DNA from: Benthicola sp039584685
GTDB lineage: Bacteria; Gemmatimonadota; Gemmatimonadetes; Palauibacterales; Palauibacteraceae
Length of the DNA: 26,966 nucleotides
Assembly: GCA_039584685.1 (NCBI GenBank)
Contig: JBDGXI010000028.1
Span: 1-26,966 of the forward strand
Reading direction: 5' to 3'
A model generated the notes under the pieces. The model searched no databases. It was not told the DNA's origin and saw only the letters and a list, made by a program, of their open reading frames with translations. Below, piece by piece: positions 6,622 to 14,824 of the stretch. Numbering within the stretch: the first letter of the stretch is position 1; each line of letters starts with the position of its first letter. The position numbers and the translations under genes are program-made.

Positions 6622-7733
6622 GGACGAGACGAGTGATGCGCATAGATCGACGGGGTAGTTTCCTCGCCGGAGTGGGCCTGGTGCTGACGGCCGTGGTTGC
6701 CGGGTGCGGCTCCACGGAGGGGGCCGGGAGCGAATCCGCCGAGTCCGGCGAGGCGGCCTACGTCAAGGTGGTGAACGTGGTGATCCGGACGGTCGAGCCG
6801 ACGGAGTTCACGTCCTACGTGCGGATGACCGGTGTCGTGGAGGCCTTCCAGGACGTCGTCGTGAGCTCGCAGGAAAGCGGCGTGATCGAGCAAGTGATCG
6901 TGGAGAAGGGCTCTCGGGTACGCGCGGGGCAGGCCATCGTGAGGATCGACGACGAGATCCTCGCCGCCCAGGTGGACGAGGCGCGCGCCTCGGCGGCCCT
7001 GGCGCGGGAGCGCTACGAAAGGCAGCGCCAGTTGTGGGAGGACGAAGGGATCGGCAGCGAGATCGCCTTCCTGCAGACGAAATACGACGCCCAATCGGCC
7101 GACGCGCGCCTGTCATTCCTCGAGGCGCGGTTGGCCCGTCATTCCATCCGGTCTCCGATCGCCGGCGTGCTCGACGAGCGCTACGTGGATACGGGAGAGA
7201 TCGTGGCTCCGGGCACCCCGGTGGTGCGGGTGCTCACGGTGGACAAGCTCAAGGTGGTCGGCGGAGTTCCCGAGCGCTTCGGGCCGTACGTGGCCGAGGG
7301 CGGCAGCGCGGTGATCAACTTCGACGTGCTGCCCGGACAGACGCTCGAAGGCACGATCGAGTACGTCGGCGCCGCGGTGGACCCGCAGAACCGGACGTTC
7401 CCGATCGAGATCCTCCTCGACAATCCCGGGGGTCGCCTCAAGCCGCAGATGGTGGCAAACGTGAGGGTCGCGACCGAGCGGCTCACGGACGTGATCGTGG
7501 TGGCCCAGGACGTGGTCCAGCGCACGGAAGACGGGTACCAGGTATTCGTCGCAGTCGGGGACGGGGAGAGCATGGTCGCCGAGGCGCGCAACGTCGATCT
7601 CGGCCCCAGCTTCGAGAACGAGGTCGTCGTGGTGGGCGGGCTCGGCGCGGGAGATCGTCTGATCGCCACCGGTCATCAGCTGGTGGATGCCGGTGACCGG
7701 GTGAGGGACGTGAGCGAGGGGGGCGGAAGATGA
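6618..7733 (+). CDS. RND efflux periplasmic adaptor (HlyD/MFP family)
   Basis: A 371-residue lipoprotein adaptor linking inner membrane pump and outer membrane channel. The signal peptide ends in V-A-G-C with Cys30 as the lipid-attachment residue. A barrel-sandwich (lipoyl-like) half motif, G-V-I-E-Q-V-I-V-E-K-G-S-R-V-R-A-G-Q, is at about 90-107. A helical hairpin rich in Arg/Ala/Glu (about 120-170) follows, then the second half motif (S-P-I-A-G-V-L-D-E-R-Y-V-D-T-G) and the beta-barrel and membrane-proximal domains to the end. The hairpin is short, typical of RND adaptors. The ATG overlaps the tolC-like stop by four bases (ATGA), and its own stop overlaps the permease start in the same way, so translation is coupled. 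Confidence 0.94.
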   Translation: MRTRRVMRIDRRGSFLAGVGLVLTAVVAGCGSTEGAGSESAESGEAAYVKVVNVVIRTVEPTEFTSYVRMTGVVEAFQDVVVSSQESGVIEQVIVEKGSRVRAGQAIVRIDDEILAAQVDEARASAALARERYERQRQLWEDEGIGSEIAFLQTKYDAQSADARLSFLEARLARHSIRSPIAGVLDERYVDTGEIVAPGTPVVRVLTVDKLKVVGGVPERFGPYVAEGGSAVINFDVLPGQTLEGTIEYVGAAVDPQNRTFPIEILLDNPGGRLKPQMVANVRVATERLTDVIVVAQDVVQRTEDGYQVFVAVGDGESMVAEARNVDLGPSFENEVVVVGGLGAGDRLIATGHQLVDAGDRVRDVSEGGGR

Positions 7734-10700
7734 GCTGGTTCCGAAGACTGCTGCGCCGCCGTCGCGGTGGGACCCGCGACGAGGACCGTCTGGCGGCCGG
7801 GAGCGCCGCCGACCGGCTGTTCGAGCGGAGGGACCCTGGCAAAGTAGACCTCGGGCGGTACAAAACGTTCTGGCTGACGGATTTCGCCGTTGACCACCCG
7901 ATCAGCGTGCTCACCCTGCTCGTGCTGATCGTGATGGGAGGTCTGTATTCCTACCTCACGGTTCCGAAAGAGGCCTCACCTGACATCACGGTCCCGTTCG
8001 TGGCCGTGAACACGGTGTATTCGGGCGTCGCGCCCGAGGATATCGAGACGCTGATCACCCGACCGCTCGAAGAGGAGCTGAACAAGATTTCCGACATCAA
8101 GACGCTCACCTCGCAGTCGGTGGAGAGCGTCTCCTCCATCACGGCCGAGTTCGAGGCCGGCATGGACATGACGGAGGCCCTGCAGCTGGTGCGGGAGAAG
8201 GTGGACATCGCGAAGCCGGAGCTGCCCGAGGCGGCCGAGGAGCCGGCGATCCTCGAGTTCAACTTCTCCGAGTTTCCCATCATGCAGGTCAACGTGTCGG
8301 GCGAGTACAACCTCGTGCGACTGAAAGAGCTCGCCAAGGACATCCAGGACGAGATCGAGCAGATCCCGTCCGTGCTCAGCGTTCAGCTCTCCGGGGGACT
8401 GGAGCGCGAGGTGAAGGTCGACGTGGACCTCGGGAAGCTGAAGTACTACGGGATCTCGTTCGTGGACGTCATCGAGGCGATCGCCTTCGAGAACGTGACA
8501 GTACCGGGCGGAACCATCGACGTGGGCGACGTGAAGTACCTGGTCCGTGTGCCTGGAGAATTCCAGGATACCCGACCGCTCGAAGACATCGTGATCGAGA
8601 CGCAGAGGGACCGGCCGATCTACGTGCGCGACGTAGCCACCGTCGACTTCGGCTTCAAGGAACGAGAGAGCTACGCGCGCTTGAACGGGAATTCAGTGGT
8701 CACGCTGAGTGTCAGCAAGCGCACCGGCGAGAACATCATCGAGACCTCGGACGCCGTCCGCGCGATCCTGGCGGACATGGAAGCTGACTTTCCTCCCACC
8801 ACGCACGTCAGCATCACGTCGGATGCGGCCAAGTACGTGCGTAGCATGGTCAGCAACCTGGAGAACAACATCGTCTCCGGCCTGATCCTGGTGGTGTCCG
8901 TCCTGCTGTTCGCCCTCGGGGTGAGGAACGCCTCGTTCGTCGGCGTCGCCATTCCACTGTCGATGTTCCTCTCGTTCAGCGTGATGCAGATCCTCGGCTT
9001 CACCATGAACATGGTCGTCCTGTTCTCGCTCATCCTCGCTCTCGGAATGCTGGTGGACAACGCGATCGTGGTGGTCGAGAACATCTACCGCTTCCGCGAG
9101 GAAGGCTTCGATCGCAAGTCGGCCGCCAAGCTGGCGACGGCCGAGGTGGCAATGCCGGTGATCGCCGCGACCGCGACCACGCTCGCGGCCTTCGCGCCCA
9201 TGGCGTTCTGGCCCGGGATCACGGGCGAGTTCATGAGCTATCTGCCCAAGACGCTCATGATCACCCTCACCGCGTCTCTGATCGTCGGCCTGGTGATCAA
9301 CCCGACGCTGTGCTCTCTGTTCATGCGGACCGAAGGCGAGCCGAGGCCGCACCTGACGCGCGAGTTCAAGATCGGAGCCTGGGTGGCAGCGGGCCTCGTC
9401 GGGCTCGTGCTGGCGCGTGGGCGACCCCTGACCACGCTGCTGCTCGCCGCGACGGTCGTCGGCCTCATCTTCCTGCACCGATTCGTGCTCGAGCCCGCCG
9501 GACACTGGGTGCGGGAGCGAGCCCTCCCCGCGACCCTGCACCTCTACGAGGGGCGATTGCGCTGGGCCCTGAGGCACCGGTGGCTGGTGGTGGGGCAGAC
9601 CGGCCTTCTGTTCGTGGGAGTACTGGCCCTGTTCGCCGCGTTCAATCCAGGGATCGAGTTCTTCCCGGAGGACATCGAACCCGATGACATCTGGGTGCAG
9701 GTCGAGACCCCGGTCGGCACGCGCGCCGAGGTTACGGACGCGATTGTGCAGCGGCTCGAGACCGAGCTTCGGGGCATCGACGGCCGGGAGGACTACGAGT
9801 CGGTGGTGGCAACCACGGGGTCGAAGATCGCCGACTTCGGAAGCCAGACGGGCTCGCAGTACGCGACCGTGGCCGTGAGCTTCGTGGACTTCGAGCTACG
9901 CGAGCGTGACACCAACAAGACCCTCGAGGTCATGCGGTCGTCGATCGGCGGAGACGTGGCCGGCGCCACGATCACCGTGGACAAGCCGAACATGGGACCA
10001 CCCACCGGTCGTCCGATCAACATCGAAATCATCGGCGAGGACTTCGAGACCCTGAAGGATCTCGGCGACCAGATGGTCGCCCTGCTCTCGAACGCCGACG
10101 TCGCTCCCAAGCTCGAGGGGCTGGAGAGCGACCTGGACGACGCGCGGCCCGAGCTCCGGGTCGAGGTAGACCGCGAGAAGGCGGCCCTGTACGGCGTGAC
10201 GACCCTCGACATCGGCAGCACGGTTCGAAACGCCATCAACGGAACCGAGGCGTCCGAATTCAGGGACGGCGAGGAGGAGTACGATATCGTCGTGCGTCTG
10301 GCTGAGCAGTACCGCTCGGATCTCTCGTCGATCGGCGACCTCACGATCGAAAGCGAGCTGGGAGATCCCGTCCCGGTGTCATCGGTGGCCACGTGGAGCG
10401 TTGAAGAAGGATTCAGCGGGATCAACCGCAAGGACCTGGACCGGGTGGTGACCGTGTCCTCGAACGTGCGCGCCGGCCACAACGCGAACGCGGTGTTGGC
10501 GGAAGTGCGAACGACACTCGAAGAGTTTCGCACCCAGCTTCCGACCGGGTATCGCCTGAGCTACACGGGCCAGCAGCAGGAACAGCAGGAGTCCGAAGAG
10601 TTTCTGGTCAACGCGTTTCTGTGGGCCCTGTTCCTGATCGCGTTCATCCTGGTCTCGCAGTTCGACTCGATCCTGAAGCCCGGGCTCATTCTGAGCACGG

Positions 10701-11257
10701 TCATGCTGTCGACGATCGGAGTACTGATCGGCCTGCTCGTCTTCCGAATGCCGTTTGGAGTGATCATGAGCGGCGTCGGTGTGATCAGCCTCGCCGGCAT
10801 CGTGGTGAACAACGCGATCGTGCTGATCGACTACATCCACGTGCTTCGCGACCGAGACGGTCTGTCGGAGCACGAGTCGCTGATAATGGGTGGGGTCACC
10901 CGATTCCGTCCGGTGACCCTGACGGCCATCACGACGGTGATGGGACTCATCCCGCTGGCGATCGGCCTCAACATCGACTTCAACCGGTTCTACCGGACGC
11001 TGAACCCGAACATCTACTGGGGAGGTGCACAGGCCGCGTGGTGGGGTCCGATGGCGATCGCGGTGATCGCCGGACTCTTGTTCGCCACCTTCCTCACCCT
11101 GATCCTGCTGCCCGTGATGCACTCATTGCTGGACGACATGGTGAGCTTCCTGCGCCGGCACTTCCGGGCGAACGGGCAGGCGGCCCTGCGAGCGGATGAC
11201 GCCGCCGAGCCGGCCGCCGTCACCGGGGACGAGAGGGAGATGGCCGGCGCGTTTTAG
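7730..11257 (+). CDS. RND efflux transporter permease
   Basis: The inner membrane proton-driven pump, 1175 residues, longer than the usual 1030-1050. The first periplasmic half has the family pattern around T-R-P-L-E-E-E-L-N-K-I. The TM4 motif is G-M-L-V-D-N-A-I-V-V-V-E-N, with Asp443 present and Asn444 where AcrB has a second Asp. TM10 has V-V-N-N-A-I-V-L-I-D-Y near residue 1025. Two additions explain the length. About 75 residues with two extra hydrophobic stretches (G-A-W-V-A-A-G-L-V-G-L-V-L-A and T-L-L-L-A-A-T-V-V-G-L-I-F-L) occur between TM6 and TM7. A loop with an aromatic N-I-Y-W-G-G-A-Q-A-A-W-W-G segment precedes the last helix. An N-terminal Arg-rich cytoplasmic extension of about 45 residues is also present. 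Its substrate cannot be predicted. The gene ends tail-to-tail with the DUF819 gene. Confidence 0.95.
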   Translation: MSWFRRLLRRRRGGTRDEDRLAAGSAADRLFERRDPGKVDLGRYKTFWLTDFAVDHPISVLTLLVLIVMGGLYSYLTVPKEASPDITVPFVAVNTVYSGVAPEDIETLITRPLEEELNKISDIKTLTSQSVESVSSITAEFEAGMDMTEALQLVREKVDIAKPELPEAAEEPAILEFNFSEFPIMQVNVSGEYNLVRLKELAKDIQDEIEQIPSVLSVQLSGGLEREVKVDVDLGKLKYYGISFVDVIEAIAFENVTVPGGTIDVGDVKYLVRVPGEFQDTRPLEDIVIETQRDRPIYVRDVATVDFGFKERESYARLNGNSVVTLSVSKRTGENIIETSDAVRAILADMEADFPPTTHVSITSDAAKYVRSMVSNLENNIVSGLILVVSVLLFALGVRNASFVGVAIPLSMFLSFSVMQILGFTMNMVVLFSLILALGMLVDNAIVVVENIYRFREEGFDRKSAAKLATAEVAMPVIAATATTLAAFAPMAFWPGITGEFMSYLPKTLMITLTASLIVGLVINPTLCSLFMRTEGEPRPHLTREFKIGAWVAAGLVGLVLARGRPLTTLLLAATVVGLIFLHRFVLEPAGHWVRERALPATLHLYEGRLRWALRHRWLVVGQTGLLFVGVLALFAAFNPGIEFFPEDIEPDDIWVQVETPVGTRAEVTDAIVQRLETELRGIDGREDYESVVATTGSKIADFGSQTGSQYATVAVSFVDFELRERDTNKTLEVMRSSIGGDVAGATITVDKPNMGPPTGRPINIEIIGEDFETLKDLGDQMVALLSNADVAPKLEGLESDLDDARPELRVEVDREKAALYGVTTLDIGSTVRNAINGTEASEFRDGEEEYDIVVRLAEQYRSDLSSIGDLTIESELGDPVPVSSVATWSVEEGFSGINRKDLDRVVTVSSNVRAGHNANAVLAEVRTTLEEFRTQLPTGYRLSYTGQQQEQQESEEFLVNAFLWALFLIAFILVSQFDSILKPGLILSTVMLSTIGVLIGLLVFRMPFGVIMSGVGVISLAGIVVNNAIVLIDYIHVLRDRDGLSEHESLIMGGVTRFRPVTLTAITTVMGLIPLAIGLNIDFNRFYRTLNPNIYWGGAQAAWWGPMAIAVIAGLLFATFLTLILLPVMHSLLDDMVSFLRRHFRANGQAALRADDAAEPAAVTGDEREMAGAF

Positions 11258-12435
11258 CCCGCAAGGGCCCCCAGCATCCACGCGGCGCCGAGCCCGCCGT
11301 AGATCCCGAGAATGTAGCCGACCACGGCCATCAGCAGGCCCACGGGCGCCATGGCCGGGTGGTACACGCTGGCCACGATCGGCGCCGTCCCCGCGCCGCC
11401 GATGTTGGCCACGCTCCCCGTGGCCACGAAGAAGAACGGGGCCTTGATGAGACGGGCTACCGCTAGCATCACGGCCACGTGGATCGCGATCACGAGGACG
11501 CCGGCGAAGAAGAAAGCCGGGGCCGAGAGCACCTCCATGAGATTGCCCTGCGCGCCGATCGCCGTGAGCAGCAGGTAGAGCGCCGCGTACCCGATCTTGG
11601 AGGCGCCCGCTTCCTCCAGGTTGCGCACCGGAGTGAAGCTGAGGAGGAGGCCGCCCGTGACGACGATGAGCACGGCCCAGGTGGTGTGACTGATAATCGT
11701 GGGGTCTCCGAGCGCCGGAAGGGCGGCTCCGAGCTGCACCGCGAGTACGGCCCCGGCGAACCCGAGACCGACGATGATGGCTATATCCCTGAGCTGCGTG
11801 GGCCGCCGGTGCGTGTCGAGCTCGGCGAGCAGCCGGTTGGTCTCGGCGACGGCCGACGTGTCGGCCCGCAGACGCTGGTCGAACAGCGCCTGCCAGGCGC
11901 TGAGGAACAGCAGTACGCCCATCCAGCCGTACCCGACCACGGTGTCGACCACGATGATCGGACCCATGATGGCGTCCGGGGTGCCCACGCTCTCGGCGAT
12001 CGCGACCATGTTGGCCGTGCCGCCGATCCAGCTTCCGGTGAGTGCCGCCAGGCCCTTCCAGCCCTCGAGAGGGAGCCAGCGGGCGAACGCCAGGTACGCC
12101 ACCTGCGCGCCGATCATGATTCCGATCGAGCCGGCCGTGACCATGATCAGGGCGGTGCGGCCGAGCTTGAGGATGCTCTTGATGTCCACCGTGATCATGA
12201 GGAGGAGCAGGGCCACGGGGAGCAGGTATCGCGTCATCCAGTCGTAGACCGGCGAGGCCATGGGGATGATGCCCAGCGTGGTCGAGAGCGTGGGGACGAA
12301 GTAGCAGTAGATCACGGCCGGGGTGATGCGGAACACCCTTTGGAGGGCCGGCAGCTCGCTGATCCAGAAAATGGCGGCGAAGACGGCGGCCAGATAGCCG
12401 AATACGGCCATCGGCTCCTGGATAAGGGCGGTCAT
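11254..12435 (-). CDS. DUF819 family membrane protein
   Basis: A polytopic membrane protein of 393 residues with about ten to twelve hydrophobic helices. Recognisable family features are the opening F-W-I-S-E-L-P-A-L, P-A-V-I-Y-C-Y-F-V-P-T-L-S-T-T-L-G-I-I-P, T-G-S-W-I-G-G-T-A-N-M-V-A-I-A in the middle, and the paired F-F-F-V-A-T-G-S-V-A-N-I-G-G-A-G-T-A-P near the end, an internal repeat of a Gly-Gly-Thr/Ala helix break. DUF819 proteins (YjcL-like) are presumed transporters of unknown substrate. The start is ATG 12435, ten bases after the diguanylate cyclase stop, so the two are probably co-transcribed. The ribosome site is weak. Its stop overlaps the RND permease stop on the other strand (TAA at 11254-11256 against TAG at 11255-11257), leaving no room for a terminator. 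Confidence 0.88.
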   Translation of the reverse strand: MTALIQEPMAVFGYLAAVFAAIFWISELPALQRVFRITPAVIYCYFVPTLSTTLGIIPMASPVYDWMTRYLLPVALLLLMITVDIKSILKLGRTALIMVTAGSIGIMIGAQVAYLAFARWLPLEGWKGLAALTGSWIGGTANMVAIAESVGTPDAIMGPIIVVDTVVGYGWMGVLLFLSAWQALFDQRLRADTSAVAETNRLLAELDTHRRPTQLRDIAIIVGLGFAGAVLAVQLGAALPALGDPTIISHTTWAVLIVVTGGLLLSFTPVRNLEEAGASKIGYAALYLLLTAIGAQGNLMEVLSAPAFFFAGVLVIAIHVAVMLAVARLIKAPFFFVATGSVANIGGAGTAPIVASVYHPAMAPVGLLMAVVGYILGIYGGLGAAWMLGALAG

Positions 12436-12445
12436 GGGTCGGTGG

Positions 12446-13351
12446 CTACCCGCTAACCTCGGTGCGCGGCCCTTCGAGCCCGGCCAGTCCAGGCTCCACT
12501 CGATTGCCTCCCGCCGCCTTCGCCTGATACAGCGTCGCGTCGGCGGCTCTCACGAGCTCGGCGGGCTCCTTCATCGTGGGCCTGGATACCGCGACGCCAG
12601 CGCTGACGGTGATCCGGGTCCCGGTGGGAAGGTCCTGACGGGCGAGGGCCTGTCGCACCCGGTCCGCGTACCGCACGGCCCCTTCCATCTGCTCGGTCGG
12701 CAGGATGGCGAGGAACTCCTCCCCCCCGTATCTCCCGGTCACGTCCGAGTCCCGGGTATGGCGCCTGAGGATCGTGCCGAAAGCGCGCAGCGCCTCGTCC
12801 CCCTCGGCGTGGCCGTGCTCGTCGTTGTACTCCTTGAATCGATCGAGGTCGAACATCACGACCGCCATACCCTGTCCGCGCTGCGCCGCCGCGAAGTGCG
12901 GCTTGATGAACAGGTCCAGCATGCGCCGATTCGGGAGACCGGTGAGGGCGTCGTGGAACGCGAGTCGCAACGCCGAGGACTTCTGGCGGCGCAAGGCCTC
13001 GGCGAGCCATCCGAGCCCGAGGCTGCCGGCGATGAACGCGACCGTGACACCTCCCGCGATGCGCCAGTCCACCTGGGTTCCGAGGAGCAGCGGCGGCACG
13101 ATCTCGATCGCGATCATGAGGATCATCGCGACGAGGAGACCGATGGCCGCGCCTTCCCATCCCCGGTAGTAGGCGAACAGGAAGGCGGGGACCAGGGCGA
13201 GCAGCCACATCAGGTCCGCAAGCTCGTTGAGGGATTCCGGCCACACGATCGCCGCGACGCCCGCGACGGCCAGCGCCAATAGGCTCAGGGCCAGGGCACG
13301 CGGCGGTACGCTGGTGTCCGATTCTATCGTATCGGGCTCGAGGTCGATCAT
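12446..13351 (-). CDS. Membrane-bound diguanylate cyclase (GGDEF)
   Basis: A 301-residue protein that should make cyclic di-GMP from two GTP. About four membrane helices occupy residues 18-118 (for example 19-37, 46-63, 67-90, 99-118). The GGDEF domain begins at F-H-D-A-L-T-G-L-P-N-R (about 132-142), continues with M-F-D-L-D-R-F-K-E-Y-N-D-E-H-G-H (166-181), and has the active site as G-G-E-E-F at 209-213, an accepted active variant. The inhibitory site R-x-x-D (Arg200 to Asp203) lies five residues before it, so product feedback is likely. No separate sensor domain is evident; the membrane part may sense. The open frame extends upstream, but that translation is Arg/Pro/Ser-rich and not protein-like, so ATG 13351 is chosen although no clear ribosome site precedes it. 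Confidence 0.9.
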   Translation of the reverse strand: MIDLEPDTIESDTSVPPRALALSLLALAVAGVAAIVWPESLNELADLMWLLALVPAFLFAYYRGWEGAAIGLLVAMILMIAIEIVPPLLLGTQVDWRIAGGVTVAFIAGSLGLGWLAEALRRQKSSALRLAFHDALTGLPNRRMLDLFIKPHFAAAQRGQGMAVVMFDLDRFKEYNDEHGHAEGDEALRAFGTILRRHTRDSDVTGRYGGEEFLAILPTEQMEGAVRYADRVRQALARQDLPTGTRITVSAGVAVSRPTMKEPAELVRAADATLYQAKAAGGNRVEPGLAGLEGPRTEVSG

Positions 13352-13652
13352 CGAGAAGCCGGTCTGGGGTTCAGCCCGAATCGTGCTCCGAGCCAGGTAC
13401 CTGCCCGCAACATCGCAGTATGGCGTGAGCGCTGGCGGGCGCACAAGAACCCGAACGGTTGCCGGGTGCGCACGGCCTCGCGATCTTGCCGGCGTTACTC
13501 GACGTGCCTTCCACCCGGACTCGCGGTCCGGCATTGCGTCCCGAGAGATCATGCAGGGTGACTGGACGGTAATTCGCGTGCGAGGGCACCGGGGACTCCC
13601 GGAGCTGGATGGAGCGGGTTTCCTCAGCTGCATCGCATCCATCAGGAGAACG
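13352..13652. other. Intergenic region between divergent genes
   Basis: About 300 bases separate the diguanylate cyclase from the divergent gene at 13653. Both strands stay open in some frames but the translations are rich in Arg, Ser and Pro and look non-coding. I see no convincing promoter boxes, palindromes or terminator. Each divergent gene should have a promoter here. Confidence 0.5.
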
Positions 13653-14207
13653 ATGGATGGGACGCGCTGGCACCATCGGTGGGTCCCCGCGGTCGGAGGG
13701 ACGGCGCGGGACGGGCTACGAGTCGAGTTCGCGCACGGCTCGAAGCAGATGAAGCAGGTTCTTCGAGCGCTGGAAGGCCTGATTCCTCCGCCGGATTCCG
13801 TGTTCGCCGAGCCGCTGAACAGAGAGCTTGATCTCGACGACGTGCAGACCGATGAGGAGATGGAGTTCTGCCTGGAGATGCTGTGGCGCTACGCGGAGTT
13901 CATCGTCGAGTTGCGCAGCCGGAATCCGGGTCTCACGACCTCGAGAATCGACAGCCTGACGCCCGGCGCCTTCCTGACCTTCGTGACCGGCAATCGCCGC
14001 CATCTCGAGAAGGCGATGGACGACCAGGGAATGGTCACGGTTCCGGCCGTACCGTTTGGCAGGGCCGTCGGGCATATCCGCGAGGCCGACCTCGAGTACC
14101 GGGTCCCGCCACAGAACCGTGACGAAGCGTGTGCGGCGGCACGGATTCACCATCTTGCCGGATGCATGTTCGCTTCGCGCTACTATCCCTTCTCCCGGAT
14201 CGGATGA
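13653..14207 (+). CDS. Uncharacterised 184-residue protein coupled to TlpA-like gene
   Basis: No family recognised. The protein is soluble and mostly helical: an acidic stretch at about 56-85 (E-L-D-L-D-D-V-Q-T-D-E-E-M-E-F-C-L-E-M-L-W-R-Y) is followed by an amphipathic helix, and the C-terminus has C-A-A-A-R-I-H-H-L-A-G-C (Cys160, His166, His167, Cys171), a possible metal or redox site by inference only. Starts: the ATG at 13653 has AGGAG four bases upstream and is preferred; ATGs at 13551 and 13752 are in frame. That it is a real gene is supported by its TGA stop overlapping the ATG of the TlpA-like gene (ATGA at 14204-14207). The N-terminal 30 residues are less protein-like and the true start could be later. 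Confidence 0.6.
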   Translation: MDGTRWHHRWVPAVGGTARDGLRVEFAHGSKQMKQVLRALEGLIPPPDSVFAEPLNRELDLDDVQTDEEMEFCLEMLWRYAEFIVELRSRNPGLTTSRIDSLTPGAFLTFVTGNRRHLEKAMDDQGMVTVPAVPFGRAVGHIREADLEYRVPPQNRDEACAAARIHHLAGCMFASRYYPFSRIG

Positions 14208-14824
14208 GCAGGCGGCTGGCGGTCGTCGTCGGCGCGGCCGCCGTCGTCGTCGTGGCCATGGCGCTCGGATACCGGGCCGGCTCCCAGCTCGGCGATAGGG
14301 ACCCTGACGGCCCGAGCCCGTGGACGGCTGGATGGGACGCACCGCAGGTGTGGCTCGAAATCCGGGCCCCTGACGTGGAGTTTCGCGACACCGAGGGCGG
14401 AGTGGCACGCCTGACCGACTACGCCGGCCAGATCGTGCTGCTCAACTTCTGGGGAACCTGGTGTCCGCCCTGCCTCGCCGAGATACCACACCTGATCGAA
14501 GTCCAGGAGGTTCTGGCGGGCCTCGGCGGGACGATCGTCGGGCCCGCCGTGGGCTCCGGGAGCGCCGAGGACGTGCTGCGCTTTGCCGACGAGCACGGGA
14601 TCAACTACCCGCTGTGGTTGTCCGACTACGAGACGGCGGTAGGCCGCTTCGGGGCCGCTGGCTATCCCTTTACGCTCCTGATCGATGGCGAGGGGATCAT
14701 CCGGAAACAGTACCTGGGGCCGCAGACCGCGCGGACGCTGCTTCACGACATCGAAGCGCTCGTGGGCAGCCGGTCCGGCCCGGGGAACGAGCCCGATCCG
14801 GGAAAGGTCAGTCCGTCGAGCTGA
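14204..14824 (+). CDS. Membrane-anchored TlpA/ResA-like thioredoxin
   Basis: A 206-residue thiol-disulfide oxidoreductase facing the periplasm. Residues 5-22 form a single hydrophobic anchor. The thioredoxin fold follows from A-P-D-V-E-F (about 55) with V-L-L-N-F-W-G-T-W-C-P-P-C-L-A-E-I-P, placing the redox pair at Cys87 and Cys90 (W-C-P-P-C 86-90), and the cis-proline at Pro155 in G-Y-P-F-T-L-L-I-D-G. The C-P-P-C pair plus an E-x-P following fits the TlpA/ResA branch, which keeps apocytochrome or copper-site cysteines reduced. I infer a role in cytochrome c or cytochrome oxidase maturation, but no ccm or sco genes are next to it. The start is fixed by the ATGA overlap with the upstream gene. 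The last 17 bases overlap the convergent ABC transporter gene. Confidence 0.92.
   Translation: MSRRLAVVVGAAAVVVVAMALGYRAGSQLGDRDPDGPSPWTAGWDAPQVWLEIRAPDVEFRDTEGGVARLTDYAGQIVLLNFWGTWCPPCLAEIPHLIEVQEVLAGLGGTIVGPAVGSGSAEDVLRFADEHGINYPLWLSDYETAVGRFGAAGYPFTLLIDGEGIIRKQYLGPQTARTLLHDIEALVGSRSGPGNEPDPGKVSPSS

Noticed and set aside
11479..12456. A 325-codon plus-strand frame
   Set aside because: It is antisense to the DUF819 membrane protein, and its translation is an Asp/Arg/Gly/His-rich reading of the opposite strand.
13354..13642. Longer diguanylate cyclase starting at 13642
   Set aside because: The added 97 residues have no membrane or domain pattern and look like non-coding GC-rich translation; ATG 13351 gives a normal membrane-GGDEF protein.
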